16,621 nt of DNA from positions 1-16,621 of the forward strand of contig JAUHXB010000003.1 of assembly GCA_030427215.1 (NCBI GenBank). The letters run 5' to 3'. The stretch's first letter is position 1. Each line of letters begins with the position of its first letter. Positions 7,424-14,899 of the stretch are shown here, one piece after another. This stretch comes from Alphaproteobacteria bacterium (GTDB lineage Bacteria > Pseudomonadota > Alphaproteobacteria > Micavibrionales > UBA1664). The position numbers were made by a program, and so were the translations under genes. Below the pieces are notes generated by a model. That model ran no database searches, had not been told where the DNA came from, and saw only the letters and a program-made list of their open reading frames with translations.

Positions 7424-8072
7424 TATTGGTCTCCATTGCCACATAGTTCCAAGCTAAATTAAAAAATAAAAGCTGACACTCTGCTAATTCTTTTTGGTTA
7501 AAAGATGATACTTCAATATTATTTTCAGAAAAATTTAAAAACGAAACTTTATTGCCAAAGATAAAAATTGTTTTGTCATTAAACAGATCAGAGGGAAACC
7601 ATCTGTAATCACAATATGTAGATCCTAAAAAACTATCATCACCCTCTTTAACGATAACCCTGTAATTATAATTATCTTTTATTGGTATCATTCGATTCAC
7701 ATGCATTTCCAAGAAATCGGCGCCAAGCCATTTTAAGACTAAGTCTGAAATCCCATTAAAAAGGCAAATGTCACCACCAATATCTCGAGCTGTTTCATAA
7801 AGGTCATCATAAAATTCTTGAAATCCCTTTTGACCCTTATAAATTTTAAGAGCTTCGCGGTTTTCGCGAACACCATTTCCCTCAATGAATTCAATATTAT
7901 TTTTTTCGAATGCGGATTGGATCGCTTCCCGGCTGTCATGTTTTACGCCGTATAAATCTTTTTCAATTCGGATGATTGATGGCTTGGACACACCTGATCT
8001 TTCGGCTAGGTCCGCTTGGGACCATCCTAATAATTGGCGCGCTGCCGCAATTTGCTTTCCATTTGTTAACAT
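7416..8072 (-). CDS. XRE-family transcriptional regulator with ligand-type C-terminal domain
   Basis: A 218-residue regulator. Residues 1-60 form a Cro/C1-type helix-turn-helix: ARQLLGWSQADLAERSGVS is helices 1-2 and KPSIIRIEKD helix 3 onwards. The rest (about 75-218) has the look of a TrmB-like effector-binding domain: ETARDIGGDICLFNG, an IFIFGNKVSFLNF strand pair and a closing ECQLLFFNLAWNYV helix. This would bind a small molecule or a processed ligand; the assignment is by remembered pattern. The start is MLTNGKQIAAARQ at 8072, where the family normally begins; the frame extends to 8153 but the added residues are low-quality. Downstream GNAT overlaps by 8 bases. The gene faces a strong divergent promoter at 8182-8211, so it probably controls itself, the GNAT and the small gene at 8239. 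Confidence 0.85.
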   Translation of the reverse strand: MLTNGKQIAAARQLLGWSQADLAERSGVSKPSIIRIEKDLYGVKHDSREAIQSAFEKNNIEFIEGNGVRENREALKIYKGQKGFQEFYDDLYETARDIGGDICLFNGISDLVLKWLGADFLEMHVNRMIPIKDNYNYRVIVKEGDDSFLGSTYCDYRWFPSDLFNDKTIFIFGNKVSFLNFSENNIEVSSFNQKELAECQLLFFNLAWNYVAMETNNE

Positions 8073-8124
8073 AAAAATATTAAGTCTTTGTTTTAATTGT
8101 GTATTGTTTTTATTTCTTAACTCT

Positions 8125-8154
8125 TTGTTAACTATTTTGATAGAAAAAGTCAAC
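8125..8154 (-). promoter_or_regulatory. Putative XRE gene promoter with overlapping inverted repeat
   Basis: The minus strand has TTGACT (8153-8148), a 17-bp spacer and TAACAA (8130-8125); the -10 match is poor. The same stretch holds the inverted repeat GTTAACT-N14-AGTCAAC (8127-8133 and 8148-8154, one mismatch) with an inner CTAT/ATAG palindrome (8132-8135, 8140-8143). A repressor bound here would block the promoter, so autoregulation by the XRE protein is a reasonable guess. Confidence 0.45.
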
Positions 8155-8181
8155 GTCTTTTTATTTTTTGTAAAAAATATA

Positions 8182-8211
8182 TTGACAATGCATTATGAAA
8201 ACATGTATAAC
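8182..8211 (+). promoter_or_regulatory. Strong sigma-70-type promoter for the 61-residue protein gene
   Basis: Consensus TTGACA at 8182-8187 and TATAAC at 8206-8211 are separated by 18 bp, the best promoter in the window. Transcription should begin near 8218, leaving about 20 bases before the ATG at 8239. ATGCAT and ACATGT palindromes sit inside the spacer. It diverges from the XRE gene, so shared control is likely. Confidence 0.75.
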
Positions 8212-8238
8212 TTTAAACATAGAAAACGGAAGAGCATT

Positions 8239-8424
8239 ATGAGCCAAAACGCGATTGAAATAACGGAAGAAAAAGCAATGGATGCGGATGTCCGCGAGAT
8301 GTCTCAAGACGAATTAATGGAGATTATTCGCTATTTAGATGAAGAGCGCCATAATATTGCCAAACGTGTTTTACAAGCTAATAACAATGAGCCAAAGGTC
8401 GAAATTAACAAAAGAGTAGCATAA
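8239..8424 (+). CDS. 61-residue acidic helical protein, unknown
   Basis: A 61-residue protein without recognisable family. It is highly charged and predicted helical: an acidic start (EITEEKAMDADVREM), then MSQDELMEIIRYLDEERHNIA, which has a heptad-like spacing of hydrophobics, then a basic tail ending INKRVA. It has no cysteine, signal or membrane helix. The ATG at 8239 is chosen because GGAAGAG lies five bases upstream and a consensus promoter ends 28 bases upstream; earlier in-frame ATGs fall within or beside the promoter and would lack a leader. It is divergent from the XRE-GNAT pair and followed within 7 bases by a foldable RNA segment. It could be a regulator, an antitoxin-like partner or a GNAT substrate; all three are speculation. 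Confidence 0.68.
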   Translation: MSQNAIEITEEKAMDADVREMSQDELMEIIRYLDEERHNIAKRVLQANNNEPKVEINKRVA

Positions 8425-8431
8425 ATATAAA

Positions 8432-8520
8432 AGTCAATTTGGGTGGGGTGTTCGTACTCTATATAATGTTCTTCCCCACTGACATCAAAAATGGATGCGG
8501 GCATTCCTCCCAAACTGACT
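8432..8520 (+). ncRNA. Candidate structured RNA element (leader, attenuator or sRNA)
   Basis: Arms 8432-8443 and 8509-8520 pair over 12 positions with one mismatch and enclose an inner stem, TGGGG (8444-8448) with CCCCA (8474-8478), plus weaker local hairpins. A strong terminator follows 10 bases later. GTGGGGT (8443-8449) can instead pair with ACTCCAC (8531-8537), the left arm of the terminator, with one G-U pair, so a terminator/antiterminator switch is possible. Against a leader role, TATAAT at 8462-8467 with TTGGGT 17 bp upstream could start a separate RNA of about 90 nt near 8474. I match no known riboswitch class. Confidence 0.45.
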
Positions 8521-8530
8521 AAACCTTTAT

Positions 8531-8563
8531 ACTCCACTTGAAATTCAAGTGGAGTTTTCTTTT
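8531..8563 (+). terminator. Strong rho-independent terminator before the M32 peptidase gene
   Basis: ACTCCACTTG and CAAGTGGAGT (8531-8540, 8546-8555) form a perfect 10-bp stem, extendable to 12, followed by TTTTCTTTT. It ends transcripts from the 8182 promoter. The peptidase start is only 40 bases further on. Confidence 0.92.
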
Positions 8564-8585
8564 ATATAGCCATTTTCATAGGGGG

Positions 8586-8594
8586 TGCTATGAT
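8586..8594 (+). promoter_or_regulatory. Possible extended -10 promoter for the peptidase gene
   Basis: TGCTATGAT is an extended -10 element (TGn plus TATGAT). No -35 is evident. Transcription would start near 8601, almost at the ATG at 8603, giving a leaderless message; this would explain the absence of a well-placed Shine-Dalgarno. The alternative is read-through of the terminator at 8531-8563. Confidence 0.35.
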
Positions 8595-8643
8595 AAGATT
8601 ACATGTTTCAAAAGTTAAAAAATATTACAGCATCGTGGATTAA
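8590..8643 (+). CDS. Possible 17-residue leader peptide overlapping the peptidase start
   Basis: An ATG at 8590, close behind the purine-rich GGGGGTG, opens a 17-codon frame that ends with TAA at 8641-8643. It runs out of frame over the start of the M32 gene at 8603. The peptide begins MIRLHVSK. It may be a coupling or attenuating leader, or only a chance frame. Confidence 0.2.
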   Translation: MIRLHVSKVKKYYSIVD

Positions 8644-10261
8644 AAAGCCTCAAGATAAAATTGAGAAAGCCCTTAATATCCCTGCACCTATACGCGCGGA
8701 ACAGTCCGAACCGACAAAACAATATGCCGATCATCCATGCCCCAATTATATGGGGCTTAAAATGGTGTTTCGTAATGTTGGGCGGATGAGTGCGATTATC
8801 GAAACAATGGGCCGTGATTTTTTAACGGCTATGCCCCAAGGGGCCTATGTATCGCGCCTTGGTCAAATTGCGTTTTTATATCGTCGTCAACATGAGGATT
8901 TAGCAGATCCAAAATTGGTTGACCTTCTGGGCTTAGCGCAACAGCATTTACAAACCTGCCCTGAAGATTGGGATGAATGGGATCGCGCAAATTTACGTGA
9001 AATTGAAACATCCATTCGCCACCACGCGGGTGTACCTGCCGATTTAATCGAAAAACGCGCGCGCTTGGCCTATGAAGGGCGACATGTTCATCGTGATGTT
9101 TTGAAGAATAATGACTGGGATCAGGCTCAAACTTTTTTAGAAGGGATGATTGAACTTCACCAAAAAATTGCTGATGCCAAACAATTAAATGACAATGATC
9201 ACCCTGAATCACGGTATCAAGCTTTGCTTCGTGAATTTATGCCTGGCGCCCGAATTGATGATATTGATCAGCTGTTTAGGGGATATAAAGGCGAAATTGA
9301 AACATTACTGCCTCAAATTATGGCCGCGCAAAACACGCGTTCCGAACCTTTGGGTATGTCAGGTGTATTTAGTGGTAAATCACAATTATGGTTGAATAAG
9401 GCGCTTTTAAAACTCATCGGGTTTGATTTCGAACGTGGTGGATTATATGAAACGGGTCACAACCCCGTTGAAGGCGGAACGCCGGACGATACACGTCTTG
9501 TCATCAAAACAGCAAAAATTGGAACATTTTTGGACAGTATGAAATCGGCTCTGCATGAAGGTGGGCACGGATTATATATTCAAGGCCTTCCTCGAAAACA
9601 ATGGCGTTATCAACCAGTGGGACAGGATTTGGGCGCATTGGTCCATGAATCTCAGGCCCTTTTGATTGAAATGATTTTAGGGCGTAAACGTGAATTTTTT
9701 GAATTTCTCGCCCCTCGCACCGAAGGTGTCTTCCAACGATTTGGCGACCCTGCCATAACCGCCGAAAATTTATGGCGGACAAAAAATCATGTTCATAAAA
9801 CATTGGATCGCAAATCCGCGGACGAAGTCACCTACTTTCTTCATATATACATGCGCACCATTCTTGAACGCAAATTAATTTCAGGCGAATTGGCCGTGAA
9901 AGATCTGCCCGATGCATGGGCGCAATATTCGAAAGAATTTTTTGGTAAAAAACCGAAAAATAATGCGGAAGGATGCCTTCAGGATGTCCATTGGTTTGTT
10001 GGGAAATTCGGCTATTTCCCTGCTTATGCCCTTGGCCATATGATGTCGGCCCAAATATACGAGGCGATGTTGCGCGATATTCCACAAATTCCAACCATGC
10101 TTCGACAAGGTCAATTCGGCGATATCCACATTTGGCTGAACAATAAAATCTATCAAAAGGGGCGCGTCCAACGTCCTGATGATTTGTTGCAGACAATCAC
10201 TGGCGAGCAACTATCCTATGACGCATTGGTCCGCCACATTAAAAACCGATATTTGGGATAA
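8603..10261 (+). CDS. M32-family metallocarboxypeptidase (thermostable carboxypeptidase 1-like)
   Basis: A zinc- or cobalt-dependent carboxypeptidase of family M32 (Taq carboxypeptidase), removing C-terminal residues from peptides in the cytoplasm. It has 552 residues against about 500 for the family, the surplus being an N-terminal extension of some 45 residues. Catalytic features are present: HEGGH at 318-322 (H318, E319, H322), the third metal ligand in HESQ (E349), the DTRLV motif upstream, and GCLQDVHWFVGKFGYFPAY near the C-terminus, the family's substrate-binding signature. The start at ATG 8603 has no good Shine-Dalgarno; GGGGG is about 17 bases away and better placed for the out-of-frame ATG at 8590. 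A strong terminator precedes it and hisS follows after 41 bases, perhaps in one operon. Confidence 0.92.
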   Translation: MFQKLKNITASWIKKPQDKIEKALNIPAPIRAEQSEPTKQYADHPCPNYMGLKMVFRNVGRMSAIIETMGRDFLTAMPQGAYVSRLGQIAFLYRRQHEDLADPKLVDLLGLAQQHLQTCPEDWDEWDRANLREIETSIRHHAGVPADLIEKRARLAYEGRHVHRDVLKNNDWDQAQTFLEGMIELHQKIADAKQLNDNDHPESRYQALLREFMPGARIDDIDQLFRGYKGEIETLLPQIMAAQNTRSEPLGMSGVFSGKSQLWLNKALLKLIGFDFERGGLYETGHNPVEGGTPDDTRLVIKTAKIGTFLDSMKSALHEGGHGLYIQGLPRKQWRYQPVGQDLGALVHESQALLIEMILGRKREFFEFLAPRTEGVFQRFGDPAITAENLWRTKNHVHKTLDRKSADEVTYFLHIYMRTILERKLISGELAVKDLPDAWAQYSKEFFGKKPKNNAEGCLQDVHWFVGKFGYFPAYALGHMMSAQIYEAMLRDIPQIPTMLRQGQFGDIHIWLNNKIYQKGRVQRPDDLLQTITGEQLSYDALVRHIKNRYLG

Positions 10262-10302
10262 AGCGGTCTTCCATTCCTAATTAATCAACGGTATAAAAAA
10301 TC

Positions 10303-11709
10303 ATGAGTAAAAAACAAATTTATAAACCAAAACCCATTAGTGGATTTCCCGAATGGTTACCCGAAACCCGAATGGTGGAACAACAATGGTTGGACCATAT
10401 CCGCCGTGTATTTGAATCCTATGGGTATGTGTCCATTGAAACCCCCGCGGCGGAGGAAATTGACATCCTCACCGCCAAGGGTGAAACAGATAAAGAGATT
10501 TATACCCTAACCCGTCTTCAAGCCGACGAGGATGATAAAAAGGAGGCACGGATTGGCCTTCATTTTGATCAAACTGTGCCCTTTGCCCGTTATACGGCGA
10601 TGCATTTTAATGAATTGGATTTTCCGTTTAAACGATATGCCATGCAAAAGGTATGGCGCGGTGAACGTCCACAATTGGGCCGCATGCGTGAATTTTATCA
10701 ATGTGATATCGACGTTATTCATGTGGATCACCTGCCCCTGCATTTTGATGCGGAAATGCCCGCGGTGATTCACGAAGCCTTAGAAGGGCTTGATATCGGA
10801 AGCATACAGATAGGTATAAGTAATCGTAAGATTCTTAAAGGCCTTTTAAACCGTTTAAATGAAGAACAACAAACATTACTTTTTAGAATCCTTGATAAAA
10901 AAGATAAGCTAGAAAAAGGTGATTTTGAATCTCAAGTCAAAGATTTTATAAGTCAGAATACAGAGAATGAAACAATTGCTAGCTATATGTTTTCTGATAT
11001 TAAAACATTGTTAGCTTATAGAGATAATTTAATAACATTACCGTTATTAGAACAGATAGAAATTTTAGCTAAAATTCATGACGGTCATATTGATTACGAC
11101 TTAAACCAAGAATTAAAAGCAAATTCGACACTTCCAAATTTTAAACATCCAACTACTGAATTTTTTGTGGGTTTAGAAGAATTGATATTTGTACTTAAAA
11201 ACTTAAAAAACCTTCCAGAAAACAGTGTTGTATGTGATTTTTGTCTTATTCGTGGATTAGATTATTACACGGGGACGGTCTATGAAACCCGATTATTGGA
11301 TATTCCTGAATTTACATCATCGGTCTGTTCTGGCGGTCGATATGATGATTTGGCGGGTAGCTATATCAACAAACACCTTCCCGGTGTTGGGATTTCCATT
11401 GGCTTTACACGGTTGTTTGATGTGTTGCGTCATAACGGATATATCAAAAACACGCGTAAAACGCCGACTGATATTTTGGTCGCGCTGCCCAAGGAAAAGG
11501 ACCGCGAAATTGCCAATCAGGCCGCGCAAACATTGCGTCAAAATGGTTGGAATGTTGAGGTCTATCACGCACCTCAAAAAATCGCGAAGCAAATTGGTTA
11601 TGCCGAGAAAAAAGGAATTCCATCGATATATTTCCCTGATTTGCAGGAGGTTAAGGATATGACCGCTGGAACACAGAGCGCCGTAACTATTGCCGAATGG
11701 GTTAAATAA
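10303..11709 (+). CDS. hisS: Histidyl-tRNA synthetase, with an AT-rich central segment
   Basis: It charges tRNA-His with histidine. The 468 residues show class II motif 1 (about 22-50), motif 2 with RGERPQLGRMREF (119-131), the HisA motif RGLDYYTGTVYE (317-328), motif 3 GVGISIGFTRLF (361-372) and a C-terminal anticodon-binding domain (about 385-468). The N-terminus KPISGFPEWLPE and the run FDQTVPFARY differ from E. coli HisRS and resemble the subtype I remember from Actinobacteria and some others. Bases about 10800-11265 (residues about 166-320, the insertion domain) are AT-rich and use ATA, AGA and TTA codons that are rare in both flanks, suggesting a recombined segment. The reading frame is intact. 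The ATG at 10303 has a weak ribosome site. Confidence 0.95.
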   Translation: MSKKQIYKPKPISGFPEWLPETRMVEQQWLDHIRRVFESYGYVSIETPAAEEIDILTAKGETDKEIYTLTRLQADEDDKKEARIGLHFDQTVPFARYTAMHFNELDFPFKRYAMQKVWRGERPQLGRMREFYQCDIDVIHVDHLPLHFDAEMPAVIHEALEGLDIGSIQIGISNRKILKGLLNRLNEEQQTLLFRILDKKDKLEKGDFESQVKDFISQNTENETIASYMFSDIKTLLAYRDNLITLPLLEQIEILAKIHDGHIDYDLNQELKANSTLPNFKHPTTEFFVGLEELIFVLKNLKNLPENSVVCDFCLIRGLDYYTGTVYETRLLDIPEFTSSVCSGGRYDDLAGSYINKHLPGVGISIGFTRLFDVLRHNGYIKNTRKTPTDILVALPKEKDREIANQAAQTLRQNGWNVEVYHAPQKIAKQIGYAEKKGIPSIYFPDLQEVKDMTAGTQSAVTIAEWVK

Positions 11710-11715
11710 ACTTTG

Positions 11716-12162
11716 TTACAGTAACCCTAACTCCGCTAATTCCTCTGCCATTTTTTCATCCAACTTGCTTGCGTTGTCATCGGCTTCTGGGTCAAAAGGA
11801 TAGAGATCGGGGGGCGATTGTTCCGCCTCTAAATATCGCCATCCTTGCATTGCGCGTTGAGGTTTAGGTTGAACCAGCATGATTTCAGGATCTTTGGTAA
11901 TCATGCAGAATTTTTTTCCATTATCATCAACCAATGTTTCAATATCAATAATGGTTTGGCGCATGACGATGGCCCCCTTGATAATCCAATAAACACTGCC
12001 TCCATCAAGAATTTCCGCCTTACGCTTAGGAGTGTTGCGTGTGGTGAAATAGTTATAGCGATTGTGATCCGTTCCCTCGATCATCCGGGAATGAATTTGA
12101 TTATCGTATAATTCGCGGGGACTGTGAATTCCCACACAAGGTCTCATAATATTGACATGCAT
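11716..12162 (-). CDS. DUF1489 family protein
   Basis: A 148-residue protein of the DUF1489 family, known to me mainly from Alphaproteobacteria and without assigned function. Recognisable conserved stretches are the N-terminal RPCVGIHSPREL, TRNTPKRKAEILDGGSVYW followed by IKGAIVMRQ, and MITKDPEIMLVQPKPQRAMQGWRYLE with PPDL shortly after. It is soluble, without a signal or membrane helix. It converges on hisS with only 6 bases between the two stop codons, and diverges from the polysaccharide export gene, the 45-base gap to which must hold both promoters. The ATG at 12162 gives the family's normal length. Identification of the family is good; role unknown. Confidence 0.85.
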   Translation of the reverse strand: MHVNIMRPCVGIHSPRELYDNQIHSRMIEGTDHNRYNYFTTRNTPKRKAEILDGGSVYWIIKGAIVMRQTIIDIETLVDDNGKKFCMITKDPEIMLVQPKPQRAMQGWRYLEAEQSPPDLYPFDPEADDNASKLDEKMAEELAELGLL

Positions 12163-12207
12163 ATTTAACTATTCACCATAAGTTACAACTGTATTACCAT
12201 TTCAGAT

Positions 12208-14751
12208 ATGAAATGTTTGTCGCCTGTTTCAAGGCTGATCTTAACCTTGTTTGTTTTTAGCACTTCAATCGCTAATGCGCAATTAAGTGTTGGGGAGGTC
12301 GCGACACAGGCTGATATGCGCGGATATTCAACATACCACCAATTTGCAAGCGATGATCAAGGCAAAACACGGCCAATGATGCAGGCGCCTCAACCAATTG
12401 TGAATCAACAATTATATCAACCTAATACGATGTTGGATAATACCCAAATCGTTAGCCCGCGTGATGATATAATGGTGGATGATAAACCGTCGCGGATTGA
12501 AATATTTTATCGTGAACGCACAGGCGATAAATCTCTTAACCAATATGGATATGATTTGTTTTATACGGCGGATCAAAAGCCCGCGCTTGATCGTGATGGT
12601 CGCGCTATGCAAACAACCGCAACAGCGGGGGCCGTGTCGGATGATTATATTTTACAGGCAGGTGATAAAATCAATGTTATTTTTTCAGGGGAAACACGGA
12701 AACGTGAAACATACGACATTGAATCCGATGGGCAATTATTTATTGATGATTTGGGGGCGGTGAATGCCGCGGGGCGATCATTACAATCAATCAAAAATGA
12801 TATCAATGCCATTGCGGAAAACATGAATTACCGTGGTGATATTTCCGTGTCCGTTGCCGCCATGCGTCAAATTGGTGTGTTGGTCGCGGGCCAAGTTCAT
12901 AAACCAGGTCGTCACCAATTATCAGCCTTTCATTCCGTTTTGGATGCGCTCAACATGGCGGGAGGCATTCGTAAAAACGGATCATTACGTAATATCAAAC
13001 TGATCCGAAAAGGCCAATCACAAATCATCGATTTATACGATGTCATTGCCTTCCAAAAAATAGGACATGATGGGGCATTGATGGATGGAGACCGTATTAT
13101 TATTCCACCGCTTGGCCCCACATTTGCGGTTGTGGGGGACGTCAAACAATCGGGCATATTTGAATTAAAATCGAATTTTAATAATGTTCGACCAATGTCT
13201 CTAAACCAAGCGTTAAAAGTCAGTGGTGGTGTTTTGGGTGGTGGACAAATTCGATATTCGCTGACCCGCGCTGATGGTGTGGTTGTGAATATGACTCAGA
13301 AATCCCGTGCGATGATTACCGATGGTTCAATCCTGAATGTTATTCGCGCAACAGACCGTTTGGCGAATGCTGTTGAAGTGTTGGGCTATAGCCGCAAAAA
13401 CGGCATTTATGATTTGGGTAGTGCGGGGACATTACACGCCCTGATGGGAGATCGACAAATTTTCGGTGATGATACTTATCCATTAATGGGTGTGATTGCA
13501 CGTGTTAATCGTGACAGTCTCACCCGAAAAATGATGGGCTTCTCTCCGCAAGCCGTCGCCTTACCCCAAGCTGATCGACAGTTGGACGCAGGGGACAAAA
13601 TTTATCTGTTTTCACATGACGACATCGCCGATATTTTGACTGAAAAAAATTATAGCAAAACCGAATTTCAACAAATAAGCCTGTCTAATAAACCAGACGC
13701 ATTTCCAAAACTGGTTCGTGACTTTGTGATTGATAGTGCGGTGAGTATCCAAGGCGCGGTTCGGCAGGAAGGCCAATGGCCCGTCGGCACTGTAACAGAT
13801 TTAAAAACACTCATTTCTGTGGCGGGCGGGCTAACGTCAAAGGCCTCACGATCCGATATTGAAATCACATCGCGTAATGCTGATTTGGGCAACGCACACC
13901 GTCGTAGAAAGATTGATGCAAAGGACATGCGTCTATCCAATGTCATGTTGGAACCAGGGGATCAGGTTCGCGTGAATGAGAGATATGAACAAGCAGTTGA
14001 AAAAACCGTCCGTGTGACGGGCGAGGTTAAACAGCCTGGATCATATGATTTAATGCGCGGGGATACATTATCATCCGTTATTGAGCGGGCAGGCGGCTTA
14101 ACCCCTGATGCTTACCCACCTGCGGCGGTGTTTTCACGCAAGAGCGAGCGCAAACGCGAGGCGCAAAAATTCCGTGCTGCGGCGCAGGAATTGGAACGTA
14201 CCGTGTCTGTGAATTTGAATGCAGTGGATAAGGACGCGGCGCTAACCCCCTCACAAATTACAATGGCGCGGAAATTGGCCGATGACTTACGGTCGGTTCA
14301 GGCGGTGGGGCGTGTGACGGTTGAGGCCGACCCAACCGTTTTATCCGTTCGTCCTGAAATTGATATGTTGGTCGAAGATGGCGATCATTTGCACATTCCG
14401 AAACGATCATTAAACGTGCGTGTGTCGGGTGAAGTGATGAACCCCGCCAGCCTGTTGTTCGAAGAGGACAAAGACCCGAATGATTATATTCGCGAGGCAG
14501 GGGGCAAAAGTTATTATGCGGACAGCTCACGCATGTTTGTCGTTTATCCCGATGGATCGGCACAACCGTTAAAAGGAACAGGATGGGCATCAAATAAACC
14601 CGCAATGATTATTCCAGGATCAACCATTATCGTTCCGCGTGATCCAAAACCATTTAGCTTTATGGACAGTTTCAAAGACATCACCCAAATCCTCACCAAC
14701 ATGGCGATTACGGGTGTGTTTATAGAGGACATCGCAACGGATGAAAATTAA
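12208..14751 (+). CDS. Polysaccharide export protein with Poly_export and multiple SLBB domains
   Basis: An 847-residue periplasmic/outer-membrane polysaccharide exporter of the Wza/GumB kind. Residues 1-24 are a signal peptide (cleavage after ANA, then Q25); no lipobox cysteine follows, unlike Wza. A Poly_export domain begins near DDYILQAGDKINVIFSG (about 150). At least five SLBB-like repeats follow, each marked by a V.GxVxxPG-type strand and an AGG turn: VLVAGQVHKPGRHQL, FAVVGDVKQSGIFEL, VSIQGAVRQEGQWPV, VRVTGEVKQPGSYDL and VRVSGEVMNPASLLF. A charged helical insert (about residues 645-680) interrupts the fourth. Wza has fewer SLBB domains in about 380 residues. A glycosyltransferase follows downstream, so the two belong to a surface polysaccharide locus. 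The start is the first ATG of the signal peptide, with no clear Shine-Dalgarno. Confidence 0.92.
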   Translation: MKCLSPVSRLILTLFVFSTSIANAQLSVGEVATQADMRGYSTYHQFASDDQGKTRPMMQAPQPIVNQQLYQPNTMLDNTQIVSPRDDIMVDDKPSRIEIFYRERTGDKSLNQYGYDLFYTADQKPALDRDGRAMQTTATAGAVSDDYILQAGDKINVIFSGETRKRETYDIESDGQLFIDDLGAVNAAGRSLQSIKNDINAIAENMNYRGDISVSVAAMRQIGVLVAGQVHKPGRHQLSAFHSVLDALNMAGGIRKNGSLRNIKLIRKGQSQIIDLYDVIAFQKIGHDGALMDGDRIIIPPLGPTFAVVGDVKQSGIFELKSNFNNVRPMSLNQALKVSGGVLGGGQIRYSLTRADGVVVNMTQKSRAMITDGSILNVIRATDRLANAVEVLGYSRKNGIYDLGSAGTLHALMGDRQIFGDDTYPLMGVIARVNRDSLTRKMMGFSPQAVALPQADRQLDAGDKIYLFSHDDIADILTEKNYSKTEFQQISLSNKPDAFPKLVRDFVIDSAVSIQGAVRQEGQWPVGTVTDLKTLISVAGGLTSKASRSDIEITSRNADLGNAHRRRKIDAKDMRLSNVMLEPGDQVRVNERYEQAVEKTVRVTGEVKQPGSYDLMRGDTLSSVIERAGGLTPDAYPPAAVFSRKSERKREAQKFRAAAQELERTVSVNLNAVDKDAALTPSQITMARKLADDLRSVQAVGRVTVEADPTVLSVRPEIDMLVEDGDHLHIPKRSLNVRVSGEVMNPASLLFEEDKDPNDYIREAGGKSYYADSSRMFVVYPDGSAQPLKGTGWASNKPAMIIPGSTIIVPRDPKPFSFMDSFKDITQILTNMAITGVFIEDIATDEN

Positions 14752-14887
14752 AGATGCCTTCTTCGACTTTTGGCCTGCAAATATCATTTCTCTGCGCTTC
14801 CAATGCTCATGTATATTTATATACATTCCGCTTCGGTTCTCGATTAATAATATTTTCGCCTCAAAATTCTTTGAAGTCATTCTTTAA
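14741..14887 (+). CDS. Possible 48-residue ORF filling the gap between export and glycosyltransferase genes
   Basis: An ATG at 14741 overlaps the last codons of the export gene in another frame and opens 48 codons ending 12 bases before the glycosyltransferase start. The product begins MKIKDAFFDFWP and is hydrophobic/aromatic with basic residues (SCIFIYIPLRFS). GAGGA lies about 12 bases upstream, rather far. It may be a small membrane peptide, a remnant of a longer gene, or a chance frame; I recognise nothing. Confidence 0.28.
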   Translation: MKIKDAFFDFWPANIISLRFQCSCIFIYIPLRFSINNIFASKFFEVIL

Positions 14888-14899
14888 TTTTAAATACAA

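Noticed and set aside
8073..8153. Extended N-terminus of the XRE regulator up to 8153
   Set aside because: The helix-turn-helix family normally begins at the MLTNGKQIA position, and the extra codons run through the probable promoter and operator.
7885..8238. Long plus-strand frame upstream of the 61-residue protein
   Set aside because: It lies antisense to the XRE gene, crosses the divergent promoter and has no ribosome site; only the part from 8239 is supported.
11711..11726. GTTACAGTAAC palindrome between hisS and DUF1489 as a bidirectional terminator
   Set aside because: Only five base pairs around a one-base centre, sterically unable to form a normal hairpin, and no proper T-run.
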